DNA from: a virus
Strand: one strand, 5' to 3'
Length of the DNA stretch: 26,572 bases
IMG/VR virus record: IMGVR_UViG_3300028706_000031
Coordinates: 1 to 26,572 of that record
The notes under the pieces were generated by a model. That model saw only the letters and a program-made list of their open reading frames with translations. It was not told the DNA's origin and searched no databases. Both the position numbers and the translations under genes were made by a program. Positions 15,781-22,742 of the stretch are shown here, one piece after another. Numbering within the stretch: position 1 is the first letter of the stretch; every line of letters starts with the position of its first letter.

Positions 15781-15824
15781 ATGCTTAATAATTAACAAAA
15801 AAACATTTATTTTATTGTATTAGT

Positions 15825-16202
15825 ATGATAATATTACAAAGCTCAACAAGTTCTCAAACAATTAACTTTATACCAAGAGAATATACAACGGCTGAAACTG
15901 ACATTTATAACATATCAATTATAAATGAAACAACAAACAAATCAGTATATGATGAAGACACAAACGCTTTTACTTTGCTAGATTATTATTATACATACTC
16001 TGCAGCGTTTACAAGAGTGGTAAATTCAGCAACGGTATCCAGTTTTGATGAAGATACTTTTTACGTTTTAACAATTAAAAAAAGTGGAAGTATTATTTAT
16101 AAAGATAAAATATTTTGTACTAATCAAACCACATCAGATTATACTGTTAATTATAATCAGTACGACGAGCAAGAAACAACCAACGAATTTATAGTATTAT
16201 AA
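15825..16202 (+). CDS. Small beta-rich structural protein, unknown
   Basis: The 125 residues alternate hydrophobic and polar residues in a beta-sandwich-like pattern, with 'TINFIPREY' near the start, 'TFYVLTIKKSGSIIYKDKIFC' in the second half, and an acidic C-terminus ending 'NEFIVL'. It has a single cysteine and no membrane helix. Similar short beta proteins occur just before the portal in Bacteroidota phages I recall, but their role is unknown to me. It ends two bases before the portal ATG, so it is probably co-translated with it. The upstream leader (15781-15824) is AT-rich, and a promoter there is possible but not recognisable. Confidence 0.5.
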   Translation: MIILQSSTSSQTINFIPREYTTAETDIYNISIINETTNKSVYDEDTNAFTLLDYYYTYSAAFTRVVNSATVSSFDEDTFYVLTIKKSGSIIYKDKIFCTNQTTSDYTVNYNQYDEQETTNEFIVL

Positions 16203-16203
16203 T

Positions 16204-17982
16204 ATGGATAATTTACACATAGTCACGTTAGCAGAATATAACAGACCTAAAATAAAAGAACAAAACAATAGAGATTGGGTGAGTTATGGGGACAATAACG
16301 ATTATTATTCTTATTTGATTAAACTCTTTATAAATTCAGCTACTAATAATGCTATTATTCAAGGAGTATCACAAATGATTTATGGAAAAGGAATAGATGC
16401 GTTAGATAGCTCATCTAAACCTAACGAATATGCTGCAATGAGATCTATATTTAATGATAATGATTTAAGAAACGTAATTTTAGATTTAAAATTGTTAGGA
16501 GAAGGAAGTTTCCAAGTATTATACCAAGATAAAAAAGTAGTAAAAGCAGAACATTTTCCAAGACAAACATTAAGAGCAGAAAAATGTAATGATGATGGAG
16601 AGATCGAAGCATACTATTATTTTCATGATTGGACTAAGATAAAACCAAGTAGCAAACCAAAGAGAATATCAGCTTTTGGTTTTGGTAACGGGAAAGAACC
16701 AGAGATTAAAATAGTAAAAAGATACGTAAGTGGATATGATTATTATTGTCCAGTAGATTATCAAGGAGCATTAGCTTATGCGGAATTAGAATCCGAAATA
16801 TCTGATTATTTAATTAATGATGTTCAAAATGGATTTTCAGGAACTAAAGTTGTTAATTTTAATAATGGAGTACCTGATAGAGAAAAACAATTGCAAGTTA
16901 AAGGCGATGTGATGAACAAGTTAACAGGTGCAAGAGGAGAAAAAGTAATTATAGCGTTTAACAATAATGCAGAGAGCAAAACAACAATAGATGACGTTCC
17001 TTTAACAGATGCACCAGCTCATTATCAGTATTTATCCAATGAGTGCTCTAATAAGCTAATTATAGGCCACAGAATAACGTCTCCATTACTTTTAGGTATA
17101 AGAACAGAGAATAATGGATTAGGTTCAAATGCAGAGGAAATCAAGACCGCATCTTTGTTATTCGATAATGTAACTATAAAGCCTTACCAAGATCTAATAA
17201 CTGAGTGCATGAAAATGATTCTGAGTGTAAATGATATTAGTTTAAAGTTGTATTTTAAAACCCTTCAACCTCTTTCTTTTATTGAAACTGATAACGCAGT
17301 AACAGATGAAGCAAGAGAAGAAGAAACAGGAATAAAATTATCAGAAGAGCTATATAATGATGTTCCAAAAGAACATATTAATGAATTATTAGAAAAAGGT
17401 GAAAATGAAGAAGATTTAATTAAAGATGGTTGGGAGTTAGTAGATTCAAGACCTGTAGAATATGAACAAGAAGAAGGTTTGGACAAAATGGTAGGATTAG
17501 CGAGTACAGGTACTGCTAGACCAAACGCGAAATCAAAACAAGATGGCGAAAATGAAGAAGGATTTAGATTTAGAGTAAGATACCAATATTCACCATTAAA
17601 AACTACTAAAAGAAAAATTAAAGATAAAACAGTAGACGTTACAAGAGATTTTTGTGACAAAATGATCACTGCAAAAAAACTTTATAGAAAAGAAGACATA
17701 CAACAAATGTCTAACAAACCTGTTAACGCGGGATTTGGAGTAAAGTCATCAGCAACATACGATATTTGGTTCTATAAAGGTGGAGCTAATTGCCATCATT
17801 TTTGGATGCGAAAAACATTTATGAGTAAAAAAGAAGGTTCAAATCCGGATGTTAAGAATCCAAACGCAGATATCTCGGTTAACAAGGCAAAAAAAGAAGG
17901 ATTCAAACCAGAAAAAAATAATATAAAGGTGGCAAAGAGACCTATTGATATGCCAAATAACGGATATAAAAACCCTAGATAA
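16204..17982 (+). CDS. Portal protein with C-terminal extension
   Basis: The portal forms the ring at the head vertex through which DNA enters and leaves. Residues 1 to about 400 have the expected alpha/beta core: 'WVSYGDNNDYYSYLIKLF' (26-43), 'SATNNAIIQGVSQMIYGKG' (46-64), a 'LLGEGSFQVLY' strand, 'ITSPLLLGIRTENNGLGSNA' near 290-310, and the helical 'KPYQDLITECMKMIL' clip/stem region. From about 450 on, an extra basic domain follows, with 'RDFCDKMITAKKLYRKEDI', 'YDIWFYKGGANCHHFW' and a disordered Lys/Asn/Pro tail. At 592 residues it is longer than typical siphophage portals. The core assignment is strong; the function of the extension is unknown. Confidence 0.85.
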   Translation: MDNLHIVTLAEYNRPKIKEQNNRDWVSYGDNNDYYSYLIKLFINSATNNAIIQGVSQMIYGKGIDALDSSSKPNEYAAMRSIFNDNDLRNVILDLKLLGEGSFQVLYQDKKVVKAEHFPRQTLRAEKCNDDGEIEAYYYFHDWTKIKPSSKPKRISAFGFGNGKEPEIKIVKRYVSGYDYYCPVDYQGALAYAELESEISDYLINDVQNGFSGTKVVNFNNGVPDREKQLQVKGDVMNKLTGARGEKVIIAFNNNAESKTTIDDVPLTDAPAHYQYLSNECSNKLIIGHRITSPLLLGIRTENNGLGSNAEEIKTASLLFDNVTIKPYQDLITECMKMILSVNDISLKLYFKTLQPLSFIETDNAVTDEAREEETGIKLSEELYNDVPKEHINELLEKGENEEDLIKDGWELVDSRPVEYEQEEGLDKMVGLASTGTARPNAKSKQDGENEEGFRFRVRYQYSPLKTTKRKIKDKTVDVTRDFCDKMITAKKLYRKEDIQQMSNKPVNAGFGVKSSATYDIWFYKGGANCHHFWMRKTFMSKKEGSNPDVKNPNADISVNKAKKEGFKPEKNNIKVAKRPIDMPNNGYKNPR

Positions 17983-17984
17983 AA

Positions 17985-18485
17985 ATGGCACAAGCATTAT
18001 TAATTAGTAGAAAAGACATAGTAAAATTCACGGCAATGAACGGTAATGTTGATACTGATAAATTTATTCAATTTATTAAAATAGCACAAGACATTCATAT
18101 ACAAAATTATCTAGGTACAGATCTATTAGATAAAATAGAAGCTGATATAATTGCAAGCAGTTTAACTGGAGATTATTTAACATTAGTTACTGACTACGTT
18201 AAACCAATGCTAATTCACTGGGCTATGGTTGAATATTTGCCATTCGCAGCATACACACTCGCAAACAAAGGTGTATATAAACATTCAAGCGAGAATGCTG
18301 TAAATGTAGACAAAGTGGAGATTGACTTTCTGATAGAAAAAGAAAGAAATCTAGCTCAGTACTATACTGATAGATTTATCAGCTATATGAGTTACAATAG
18401 TAGCTCCTTTACAGAGTATAATAGTAATTCTAATAGTGATGTGTATCCTGATAAAGATGCAAGTTTTGAGGGATGGGTATTATAA
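17985..18485 (+). CDS. Head-tail connector (adaptor) protein
   Basis: The 166 residues are mostly helical. The N-terminal part 'LLISRKDIVKFTAMNGNVD' and 'KIAQDIHIQNYLGTDLLDKI' are followed by 'LVTDYVKPMLIHWAMVEYLP' and a Ser/Asn-rich tail. This pattern of four to five helices with a central 'YLGTDL' motif fits the adaptor proteins that dock under the portal, and I associate it with DUF6712-type proteins of Bacteroidota phages. It follows the portal by two bases, as expected for a connector. A small ORF starts inside its 3' end. Homology is by recall; no structure-level evidence is available here. Confidence 0.65.
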   Translation: MAQALLISRKDIVKFTAMNGNVDTDKFIQFIKIAQDIHIQNYLGTDLLDKIEADIIASSLTGDYLTLVTDYVKPMLIHWAMVEYLPFAAYTLANKGVYKHSSENAVNVDKVEIDFLIEKERNLAQYYTDRFISYMSYNSSSFTEYNSNSNSDVYPDKDASFEGWVL

Positions 18486-18583
18486 AGAAAAAATACAAAC
18501 CTAAATCATATAATATAGCTAGACTAAAATCTTATATATTTGATAAGGTAAAGAATAACAAAAAATTAAAAAACTTATTGTAA
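18473..18583 (+). CDS. 36-residue basic protein, unknown
   Basis: The ORF begins at ATG 18473 inside the connector gene and ends at TAA 18581-18583. The product is extremely basic ('MGIIKKKYKPKSYNIARLK' at the N-terminus, 'NNKKLKNLL' at the end) and lacks aromatic or membrane features. Its neighbours leave no other ORF in this stretch, which favours a real gene, but it could also be a spurious open frame in A-rich DNA. Confidence 0.35.
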   Translation: MGIIKKKYKPKSYNIARLKSYIFDKVKNNKKLKNLL

Positions 18584-18587
18584 TAAT

Positions 18588-18755
18588 ATGAGTTTCGGTT
18601 CAATATATGACGTATCTTGGTGGGGATTAACAAATGAATCAAATGGTTGGGGTAATATATACCCTTTTGATGCAGATGGATCTAATTTTAGAGCAGATAC
18701 AACATTAGTATTGGCAGACACAACAAATTATACAGGAGATCAAACAATATTTTAA
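18588..18755 (+). CDS. 55-residue tail/virion-associated protein
   Basis: ATG 18588 to TAA 18753-18755, with next ATG at 18759. The product begins 'MSFGSIYDVSWWGLTNE', then 'GWGNIYPFDADGSNFRADTT' and ends 'DQTIF'. The motif 'IYPFDADGS' after a Trp-rich start matches short proteins that I recall from marine phages, next to fibre genes. This suggests a small structural component or a fibre accessory, but the function is unknown. The pattern and position, immediately before the 197-residue fibre-like protein, make it a confident gene despite its size. Confidence 0.65.
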   Translation: MSFGSIYDVSWWGLTNESNGWGNIYPFDADGSNFRADTTLVLADTTNYTGDQTIF

Positions 18756-18758
18756 AAA

Positions 18759-19352
18759 ATGGCAAAACAAACAATTAATATAGGAACAACAGCAAATGAT
18801 GGAACTGGTGATCCAATAAGATCCGCATTTGACAAATCAAATGACAACACCAACGAAATATATTCACTTTTTGGTGATGGCACAACACTTGCAGTAAGTG
18901 GAGACGCAACTGTTTCGGCAGGAGCTTTAACAATAGCAGCAGATGCAGTAGTAACTGCTAAAATATTAGATTCAAATGTAACTACAGCTAAACTAGCAGA
19001 TGATTCTGTAAGTTTTGAAAAAGTAGACGCAGAGTTTACAACAAGTAGTGCGTTAAGTGCAGGTGCAACAGTTGCAGTAGATTTTGACGCAGCACAAGTA
19101 TTTACGCTAACACCTAACGCTAATACAACATTTAACATAACAAACCCTAAAATAGGAGTTACTAAAACACTAATAGTAACAGGAGCAGGAAGTACATATA
19201 CAGCAGATACTTGGACAGTAGGAGGAGGAGCTGGTACATTTAACAGAATAGCAGGAACTTATGATGATACAAGTTCAACTAAAAACTTTTATCAAATAAC
19301 GTGTGTAAGTGCTACAGAATTTTGGTATAGTATTAGTCAAATAGCAAGTTAA
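18759..19352 (+). CDS. Tail fibre-like structural protein
   Basis: The 197 residues start with 'INIGTTANDGTGDPIRSAFD', a well-known N-terminal signature of fibre or tail structural proteins in marine phages. The middle is a repetitive beta region with 'DAVVTAKILDSNVTTAKLAD' and 'DSVSFEKVDAEF', typical of elongated trimeric fibres. The C-terminal part has beta strands with 'AQVFTLTPNANTTFNITNP' and 'FWYSISQIAS'. It probably belongs to the host-contacting structure with the following glycine-rich protein. Exact location in the virion is inferred from context. Confidence 0.65.
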   Translation: MAKQTINIGTTANDGTGDPIRSAFDKSNDNTNEIYSLFGDGTTLAVSGDATVSAGALTIAADAVVTAKILDSNVTTAKLADDSVSFEKVDAEFTTSSALSAGATVAVDFDAAQVFTLTPNANTTFNITNPKIGVTKTLIVTGAGSTYTADTWTVGGGAGTFNRIAGTYDDTSSTKNFYQITCVSATEFWYSISQIAS

Positions 19353-19371
19353 AATATTAAATTAATATAGT

Positions 19372-21099
19372 ATGTTTGGACAAGGTATAAATTTTGGAAC
19401 TTTAGCAGCAGCACAAGTAGTAGCAGATTTTCTTGCAATAGCAGGAGGAGCAGGTGGTGGTGTCGGTGGTGGAGGTGCTGGTGGGTATAGAACATCTGCA
19501 GGAACATCAGGTGGAGGTGGAAGTGCTGAATCAAAAATTACATTAGTAGATGCAACAACTTATACATTTACTCTAGGTGCAGGTGGAACAGGAGTAGCAA
19601 ATGGTAGTGGAGTAAAAAGTGGCAATGGTGTTGATTCATCTATTGCAGCAACTGGAATTACAACAATTACATCTGTTGGAGGAGGTGGTGCAGGAACTGG
19701 AGGTGCAATAGGAAGTTATAATAGTGGTGCAGATGGAGGTTCAAGTGCTGGTGCTGGAACTGCTAATCAAGGTTTTGCAGGAAGTAATGCAGAACAAGGA
19801 GGTGGTGCTGGTGGAGGTGCAGGTTCAGTAGGTGCAACTCCAAGTGCTTATTCAGGAGGTAACGGAGGTTCAGGTGTATCTTCTACTATAACAGGTTCTG
19901 CAGTATCAAGAGCAGGTGGTGGTGGAGGTTTAGGTTATGGTGCAGGAAGTGCAGGAACTGCAAGTAACGGAGGAGGAGCTGGAGGATATGGTTTCCCATC
20001 TACAGGAACAAGTGGAACAGCTAATACAGGTGGTGGAGCAGGTGGAGGTTCAACTACAGGCTCAAATGGTGGTTCAGGATTAATCATATTTAGATTACCA
20101 ACTTCTGCTTATACAACAGGATATACAACAGGTTCGCCAACAGTTACAACAGATGGCACAGATTCAATATTAAAATATACAGGTTCAGGAACTTATAATC
20201 ACGGACTGACAGCAGTAAATATGGACTTTTTAGTAATTGCTGGAGGAGGAGCAGGTGGAAACGCTTTAGGTGACGGTTCTGGAGGTATTGGTGGTGGAGG
20301 AGCAGGTGCAGGAGGATTGAGAACGTCTTATGGTTCTACATCTGGAGGTGGAGCAAGTGCAGAAGATAATATTATATTTTCATCAGGCACTTTTACAATC
20401 ACAGTCGGTGCTGGAGGAGCGTCAGGTGTAGGAAATTCAACAGATAGTTCTATTGCCGCTACAGGTTTAACTACGATTACATCTTTAAAAGGTGGTTATG
20501 GTGGTTCGCGTGCAGGAAATGTTCTTGGACAAGGTGGAAATGGTACTGTTGGTTCAGCAGGGGCAACTGCTACTGATTCAGGAGGAGCTACTCCAGTTGG
20601 TACAACAGGACAAGGATATGCATCTGGAGCACCAGTTACTTCAGGGACAACAAGGTCAAGTTCAGGAGGTGGAGGTGCCGGTGGAGCTGGTGTTTCAGCA
20701 GGTTGGGATGGTCCTGGTGAAAACGGAGGTACTGGTGGTTTAGGATTATCAGTATCAATAACAGGTTCTTCTGTTGGTTATGCTGGCGGAGGTGGCGGTG
20801 GAGCTGGAAATACAAGTAGTGGTGTACCTGGAGGTGTAGGAACATCAGGAGGTGGTTCTGGAGGTTCTACTCACGGAAATAATGGTGGAAACGGAACAGC
20901 TAACACAGGCGGTGGAGCAGGAGGTGCTGGAGGTGGTTCATCTTACGGAAGTTCTGGAGCAGGAGGTTCAGGTGTGGTTATATTAAGATTACCGACAGCA
21001 GATTATTCAGGAAGTACAACAGGAAGTCCTACAGTAACAACATCAGGTAGTGATACAATAATGAAATTTACAGGTAGTGGTACATACGTACATAGTTAA
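19372..21099 (+). CDS. Glycine-rich fibre tip protein with two long repeats
   Basis: The 575 residues consist of two glycine-rich units. The first runs from about residue 17 ('VADFLAIAGGAGG') to about 283, the second from about 284 ('MDFLVIAGGGAGG') to the end. Each includes a Gly-rich core with a '[S/A]IAATG[I/L]TTITS' segment and ends with 'LPT...TTGSPTVTT...GSGTY'. Glycine arrangements of this kind are found in phage adhesins whose tips form polyglycine helix bundles, and such tips decide host range in T4-like phages. The gene is purine-rich (GGA/GGT/GCA codons), unlike its neighbours. Host recognition is a reasonable inference; no receptor can be named. Confidence 0.65.
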   Translation: MFGQGINFGTLAAAQVVADFLAIAGGAGGGVGGGGAGGYRTSAGTSGGGGSAESKITLVDATTYTFTLGAGGTGVANGSGVKSGNGVDSSIAATGITTITSVGGGGAGTGGAIGSYNSGADGGSSAGAGTANQGFAGSNAEQGGGAGGGAGSVGATPSAYSGGNGGSGVSSTITGSAVSRAGGGGGLGYGAGSAGTASNGGGAGGYGFPSTGTSGTANTGGGAGGGSTTGSNGGSGLIIFRLPTSAYTTGYTTGSPTVTTDGTDSILKYTGSGTYNHGLTAVNMDFLVIAGGGAGGNALGDGSGGIGGGGAGAGGLRTSYGSTSGGGASAEDNIIFSSGTFTITVGAGGASGVGNSTDSSIAATGLTTITSLKGGYGGSRAGNVLGQGGNGTVGSAGATATDSGGATPVGTTGQGYASGAPVTSGTTRSSSGGGGAGGAGVSAGWDGPGENGGTGGLGLSVSITGSSVGYAGGGGGGAGNTSSGVPGGVGTSGGGSGGSTHGNNGGNGTANTGGGAGGAGGGSSYGSSGAGGSGVVILRLPTADYSGSTTGSPTVTTSGSDTIMKFTGSGTYVHS

Positions 21100-21116
21100 A
21101 ATTAAAATAAAATAAA

Positions 21117-21494
21117 ATGGCACATTTTGCAGAAATAAACGATAATAACATAGTAACAAAAGTAATTGTTGTACATAACAACGAAATAACAGTTGATGGT
21201 CAAGAATTAGAATTTAAAGGTATAGATTTTTGTGAGGGATTATTTGGTCACAGGAATTGGGTTCAAACATCTTATAATGGAAATATAAGACATAATTTTG
21301 CAGGTCAAGGTTATACTTGGGATAGTGCTAATGATGCTTTTTATGCACCACAACCTTATGCAAGTTGGTCATTAAATGAAGATTATAAATGGGAAGCACC
21401 TGTACCTTATCCTGAAGATGCATCAGAAGATAAAGTATATGCTTGGGATGAAGAAAACCAAGAGTGGAAAATAGTTGAACTTACAATAGAATAA
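21117..21494 (+). CDS. Fibre-associated protein of marine phage type
   Basis: The 125 residues begin 'MAHFAEINDNNIVTKVIVVHN', then have 'NWVQTSYNGNIRHNFAGQGY' (41-60), 'APQPYASWSLNEDYKWEAPV' and 'VYAWDEENQEWK'. I recognise this order from small proteins in marine cyanophages and pelagiphages that lie close to tail fibre genes; they are thought to be structural or assembly accessories. It is acidic and Trp/Tyr-rich with no signal peptide. It follows the glycine-rich fibre gene after a short A-rich spacer, in line with a joint role. Confidence 0.6.
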   Translation: MAHFAEINDNNIVTKVIVVHNNEITVDGQELEFKGIDFCEGLFGHRNWVQTSYNGNIRHNFAGQGYTWDSANDAFYAPQPYASWSLNEDYKWEAPVPYPEDASEDKVYAWDEENQEWKIVELTIE

Positions 21495-21498
21495 TGTT

Positions 21499-21660
21499 AT
21501 GGTATATTTAGATTTCAAACCCACATTAATTGGAATAGCAGTTTATATAATATCTATGACACAATTGAATGAAGTATTACAAGCATTATTAATAGTAGCA
21601 ACGTTGGTTTATACAGTAATTAAGATCATACAACTTTTAGATAAATTCGATAAAAAATAA
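21499..21660 (+). CDS. Small two-span membrane protein, holin-like candidate
   Basis: The 53-residue ORF runs from ATG 21499 to TAA 21658-21660. It contains two hydrophobic segments at about 10-20 ('LIGIAVYIISM') and 27-47 ('VLQALLIVATLVYTVIKIIQ') and a charged tail 'LDKFDKK'. The size, membrane segments and position just upstream of the M15 peptidase match small holins or spanin-like helpers, which permeabilise the inner membrane at the end of infection. The GTA-type 3-TM protein downstream is also a candidate holin, so the function is not certain. Confidence 0.5.
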   Translation: MVYLDFKPTLIGIAVYIISMTQLNEVLQALLIVATLVYTVIKIIQLLDKFDKK

Positions 21661-21663
21661 ATT

Positions 21664-21762
21664 ATGGTAAGAATATTAAGATACATAGCCATTAAATTAG
21701 AAAAATTTAATATTGCAGTCGCTAAAGGCTGGAATAGATGGCTTGGTAAAATAAAAATGTAA
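21664..21762 (+). CDS. 32-residue amphipathic peptide, unknown
   Basis: A short ORF from ATG 21664 to TAA 21760-21762. The product is basic with alternate hydrophobic residues ('RILRYIAIKLEKFNIAVAKG') and a Trp pair ('WNRW'), suggesting an amphipathic helix at a membrane surface. It lies between two lysis-region genes and starts 3 bases after the previous stop. Small size makes a chance ORF possible. Confidence 0.35.
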   Translation: MVRILRYIAIKLEKFNIAVAKGWNRWLGKIKM

Positions 21763-21772
21763 TTTATGTCTA

Positions 21773-22132
21773 ATGAAATCATATTTTAGATATAGTGAAT
21801 TTGACTCGCCTGACTTTCCTGATAGTGGTTATAATATGGATCCAACCTTTTTACGCATGCTCAACTATGCACGTCAAATTGCAGGGATACCATTCAGGAT
21901 TAATTCAGGATTCAGAACTACAGAACATAATGCAAAAGTGGGAGGATCGGAGAATTCATCACATTTACATGGATTCGCTGCCGATATACATGCAACATCC
22001 AGTACAGCAAGATACGAAATACTATCAGCACTTATCAAAGCTGGATTCTATAGGATAGGAATAGCAAACACATTTATACATGTAGATGCAGATCCTAATA
22101 AAATACAAAAAGTAATATGGACATATGATTAA
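21773..22132 (+). CDS. M15-family peptidase, endolysin candidate
   Basis: This 119-residue enzyme likely cuts peptide cross-links of peptidoglycan (D,D- or L,D-carboxypeptidase/endopeptidase type). It shows the M15 metal site: H64 and D71 within 'SSHLHGFAADIH' and H103 in 'FIHVDAD', plus the conserved 'NSGFRTTEHNAKVGG' (44-58). It corresponds to the Peptidase_M15_3 family in length and motif order. There is no signal peptide, so a holin is needed for access to the wall, and two holin candidates flank it. The start at ATG 21773 lies inside a seven-codon open frame that begins at 21767. The stop overlaps the next start by 8 bases. Confidence 0.85.
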   Translation: MKSYFRYSEFDSPDFPDSGYNMDPTFLRMLNYARQIAGIPFRINSGFRTTEHNAKVGGSENSSHLHGFAADIHATSSTARYEILSALIKAGFYRIGIANTFIHVDADPNKIQKVIWTYD

Positions 22133-22496
22133 GATATTAAAAGCTTTATTAGGATTAAGAGGTAATGGTGGGTCTGGTTTAGGACTAGAAATAAGAGAAC
22201 TTATAAAGGGAAAAGAAATAGACCCACAGAAGTTAATTGAACTGCAAGGAGAAATCAACAAAGTAGAAGCTCAGCACAGAACAATCTTTGTAGCTGGTTG
22301 GAGACCTTTTATTGGATGGGTTTGTGGTGTAGCTTTAGCATACAACTTTGTATTAAGAGATTTACTAATATGGTTTATTGGACCTGAACAGGTACCTCCA
22401 GCATTACAGATGGAACATTTAATGACAGTATTAATAGGTATGTTAGGGCTAGGAGGAATGAGGACTTTTGAGAAACTAAAAGACAAAAGTAATTAA
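22125..22496 (+). CDS. Holin of the 3-TM GTA type (candidate)
   Basis: The 123-residue protein has a glycine-rich, charged N-terminus (1-55), the signature 'EAQHRTIFVAGWRPFIGWVC' (48-67), and hydrophobic segments at about 61-85 and 97-115 ('LMTVLIGMLGLGGMRTFEKL'). This matches the GTA_holin_3TM family (holin for gene-transfer-agent and phage release). Directly downstream of, and overlapping with, the M15 peptidase gene, it would form pores that allow the lysin to reach the wall. A third segment is not obvious, so the membrane topology is uncertain. Confidence 0.75.
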   Translation: MIKILKALLGLRGNGGSGLGLEIRELIKGKEIDPQKLIELQGEINKVEAQHRTIFVAGWRPFIGWVCGVALAYNFVLRDLLIWFIGPEQVPPALQMEHLMTVLIGMLGLGGMRTFEKLKDKSN

Positions 22497-22504
22497 CACA
22501 CTGA

Positions 22505-22630
22505 GTGGCTAGAAATATTATATCTATATATAACTTTAAACCAAAGAAAAAAAGACCAGGGGTACACTCTAAGAATGCTAGTCGAGGTCAAACGGGTTAT
22601 AAGAATAAGTATAGAGGTCAAGGACGTTAA
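22505..22630 (+). CDS. Basic 41-residue protein with GTG start
   Basis: The frame is bounded upstream by TGA (22502-22504) and opens with GTG at 22505, so GTG is the only reasonable start; it ends at TAA 22628-22630. The product includes 'FKPKKKRPGVHSKN' and ends 'YKNKYRGQGR'. I recognise this pattern (KRPGVH then GQGR at the end) from short proteins in Flavobacterium-type phages, which argues for a real gene. The role is unknown. It is strongly basic, so nucleic acid or membrane binding is possible. Use of GTG is rare in this window. Confidence 0.6.
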   Translation: MARNIISIYNFKPKKKRPGVHSKNASRGQTGYKNKYRGQGR

Positions 22631-22637
22631 TTATATT

Positions 22638-22728
22638 GTAAATAACTTTGTTTAGTCGTTTATTTACTTTATCAAAAAAAGTGAGTAAATTTGGTGGGTA
22701 GTGGTATTATAAAAAATTATATATAATT
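22638..22728 (+). promoter_or_regulatory. Promoter and operator-like region before replication genes
   Basis: Two perfect -7 elements are present: TAACTTTG (22643-22650) and TAAATTTG (22686-22693); neither has a clear -33 TTG at the right distance. The first overlaps an inverted repeat GTAAATAA (22638-22645) / TTATTTAC (22660-22667), and GTAAAT recurs at 22685. A 14-base palindrome AATTATATATAATT lies at 22715-22728. This arrangement suggests regulated transcription of the genes that follow, and possibly a replication origin. Both are unproven. Confidence 0.45.
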
Positions 22729-22742
22729 AATTATAATGTAAA

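Noticed and set aside
17265-17669. Minus-strand open frame inside the portal gene
   Set aside because: Antisense shadow of a coding region with a Ser/Leu-rich product; the window has no minus-strand genes.
18752-19138. Minus-strand open frame inside the 197-residue fibre gene
   Set aside because: The Ala/Ser/Val-rich product mirrors repetitive fibre codons.
20492-20743. Out-of-frame + strand ORF in the glycine-rich gene
   Set aside because: The Val/Leu/Gln-rich product results from reading GGT/GGA/GCA codons in another frame.
19372-21099. Repetitive DNA that could suggest a CRISPR or satellite array
   Set aside because: No regular repeat-spacer pattern; the repeats are protein-level glycine-rich segments.
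21767-21790. Seven-codon open frame overlapping the M15 peptidase start, a possible leader peptide
   Set aside because: Too short to judge, with no attenuator-like structure; similar short frames occur by chance in AT-rich DNA.
21795-22058. Second + strand open frame overlapping the M15 peptidase
   Set aside because: Out of frame with a motif-rich enzyme, and the product has no recognisable pattern.
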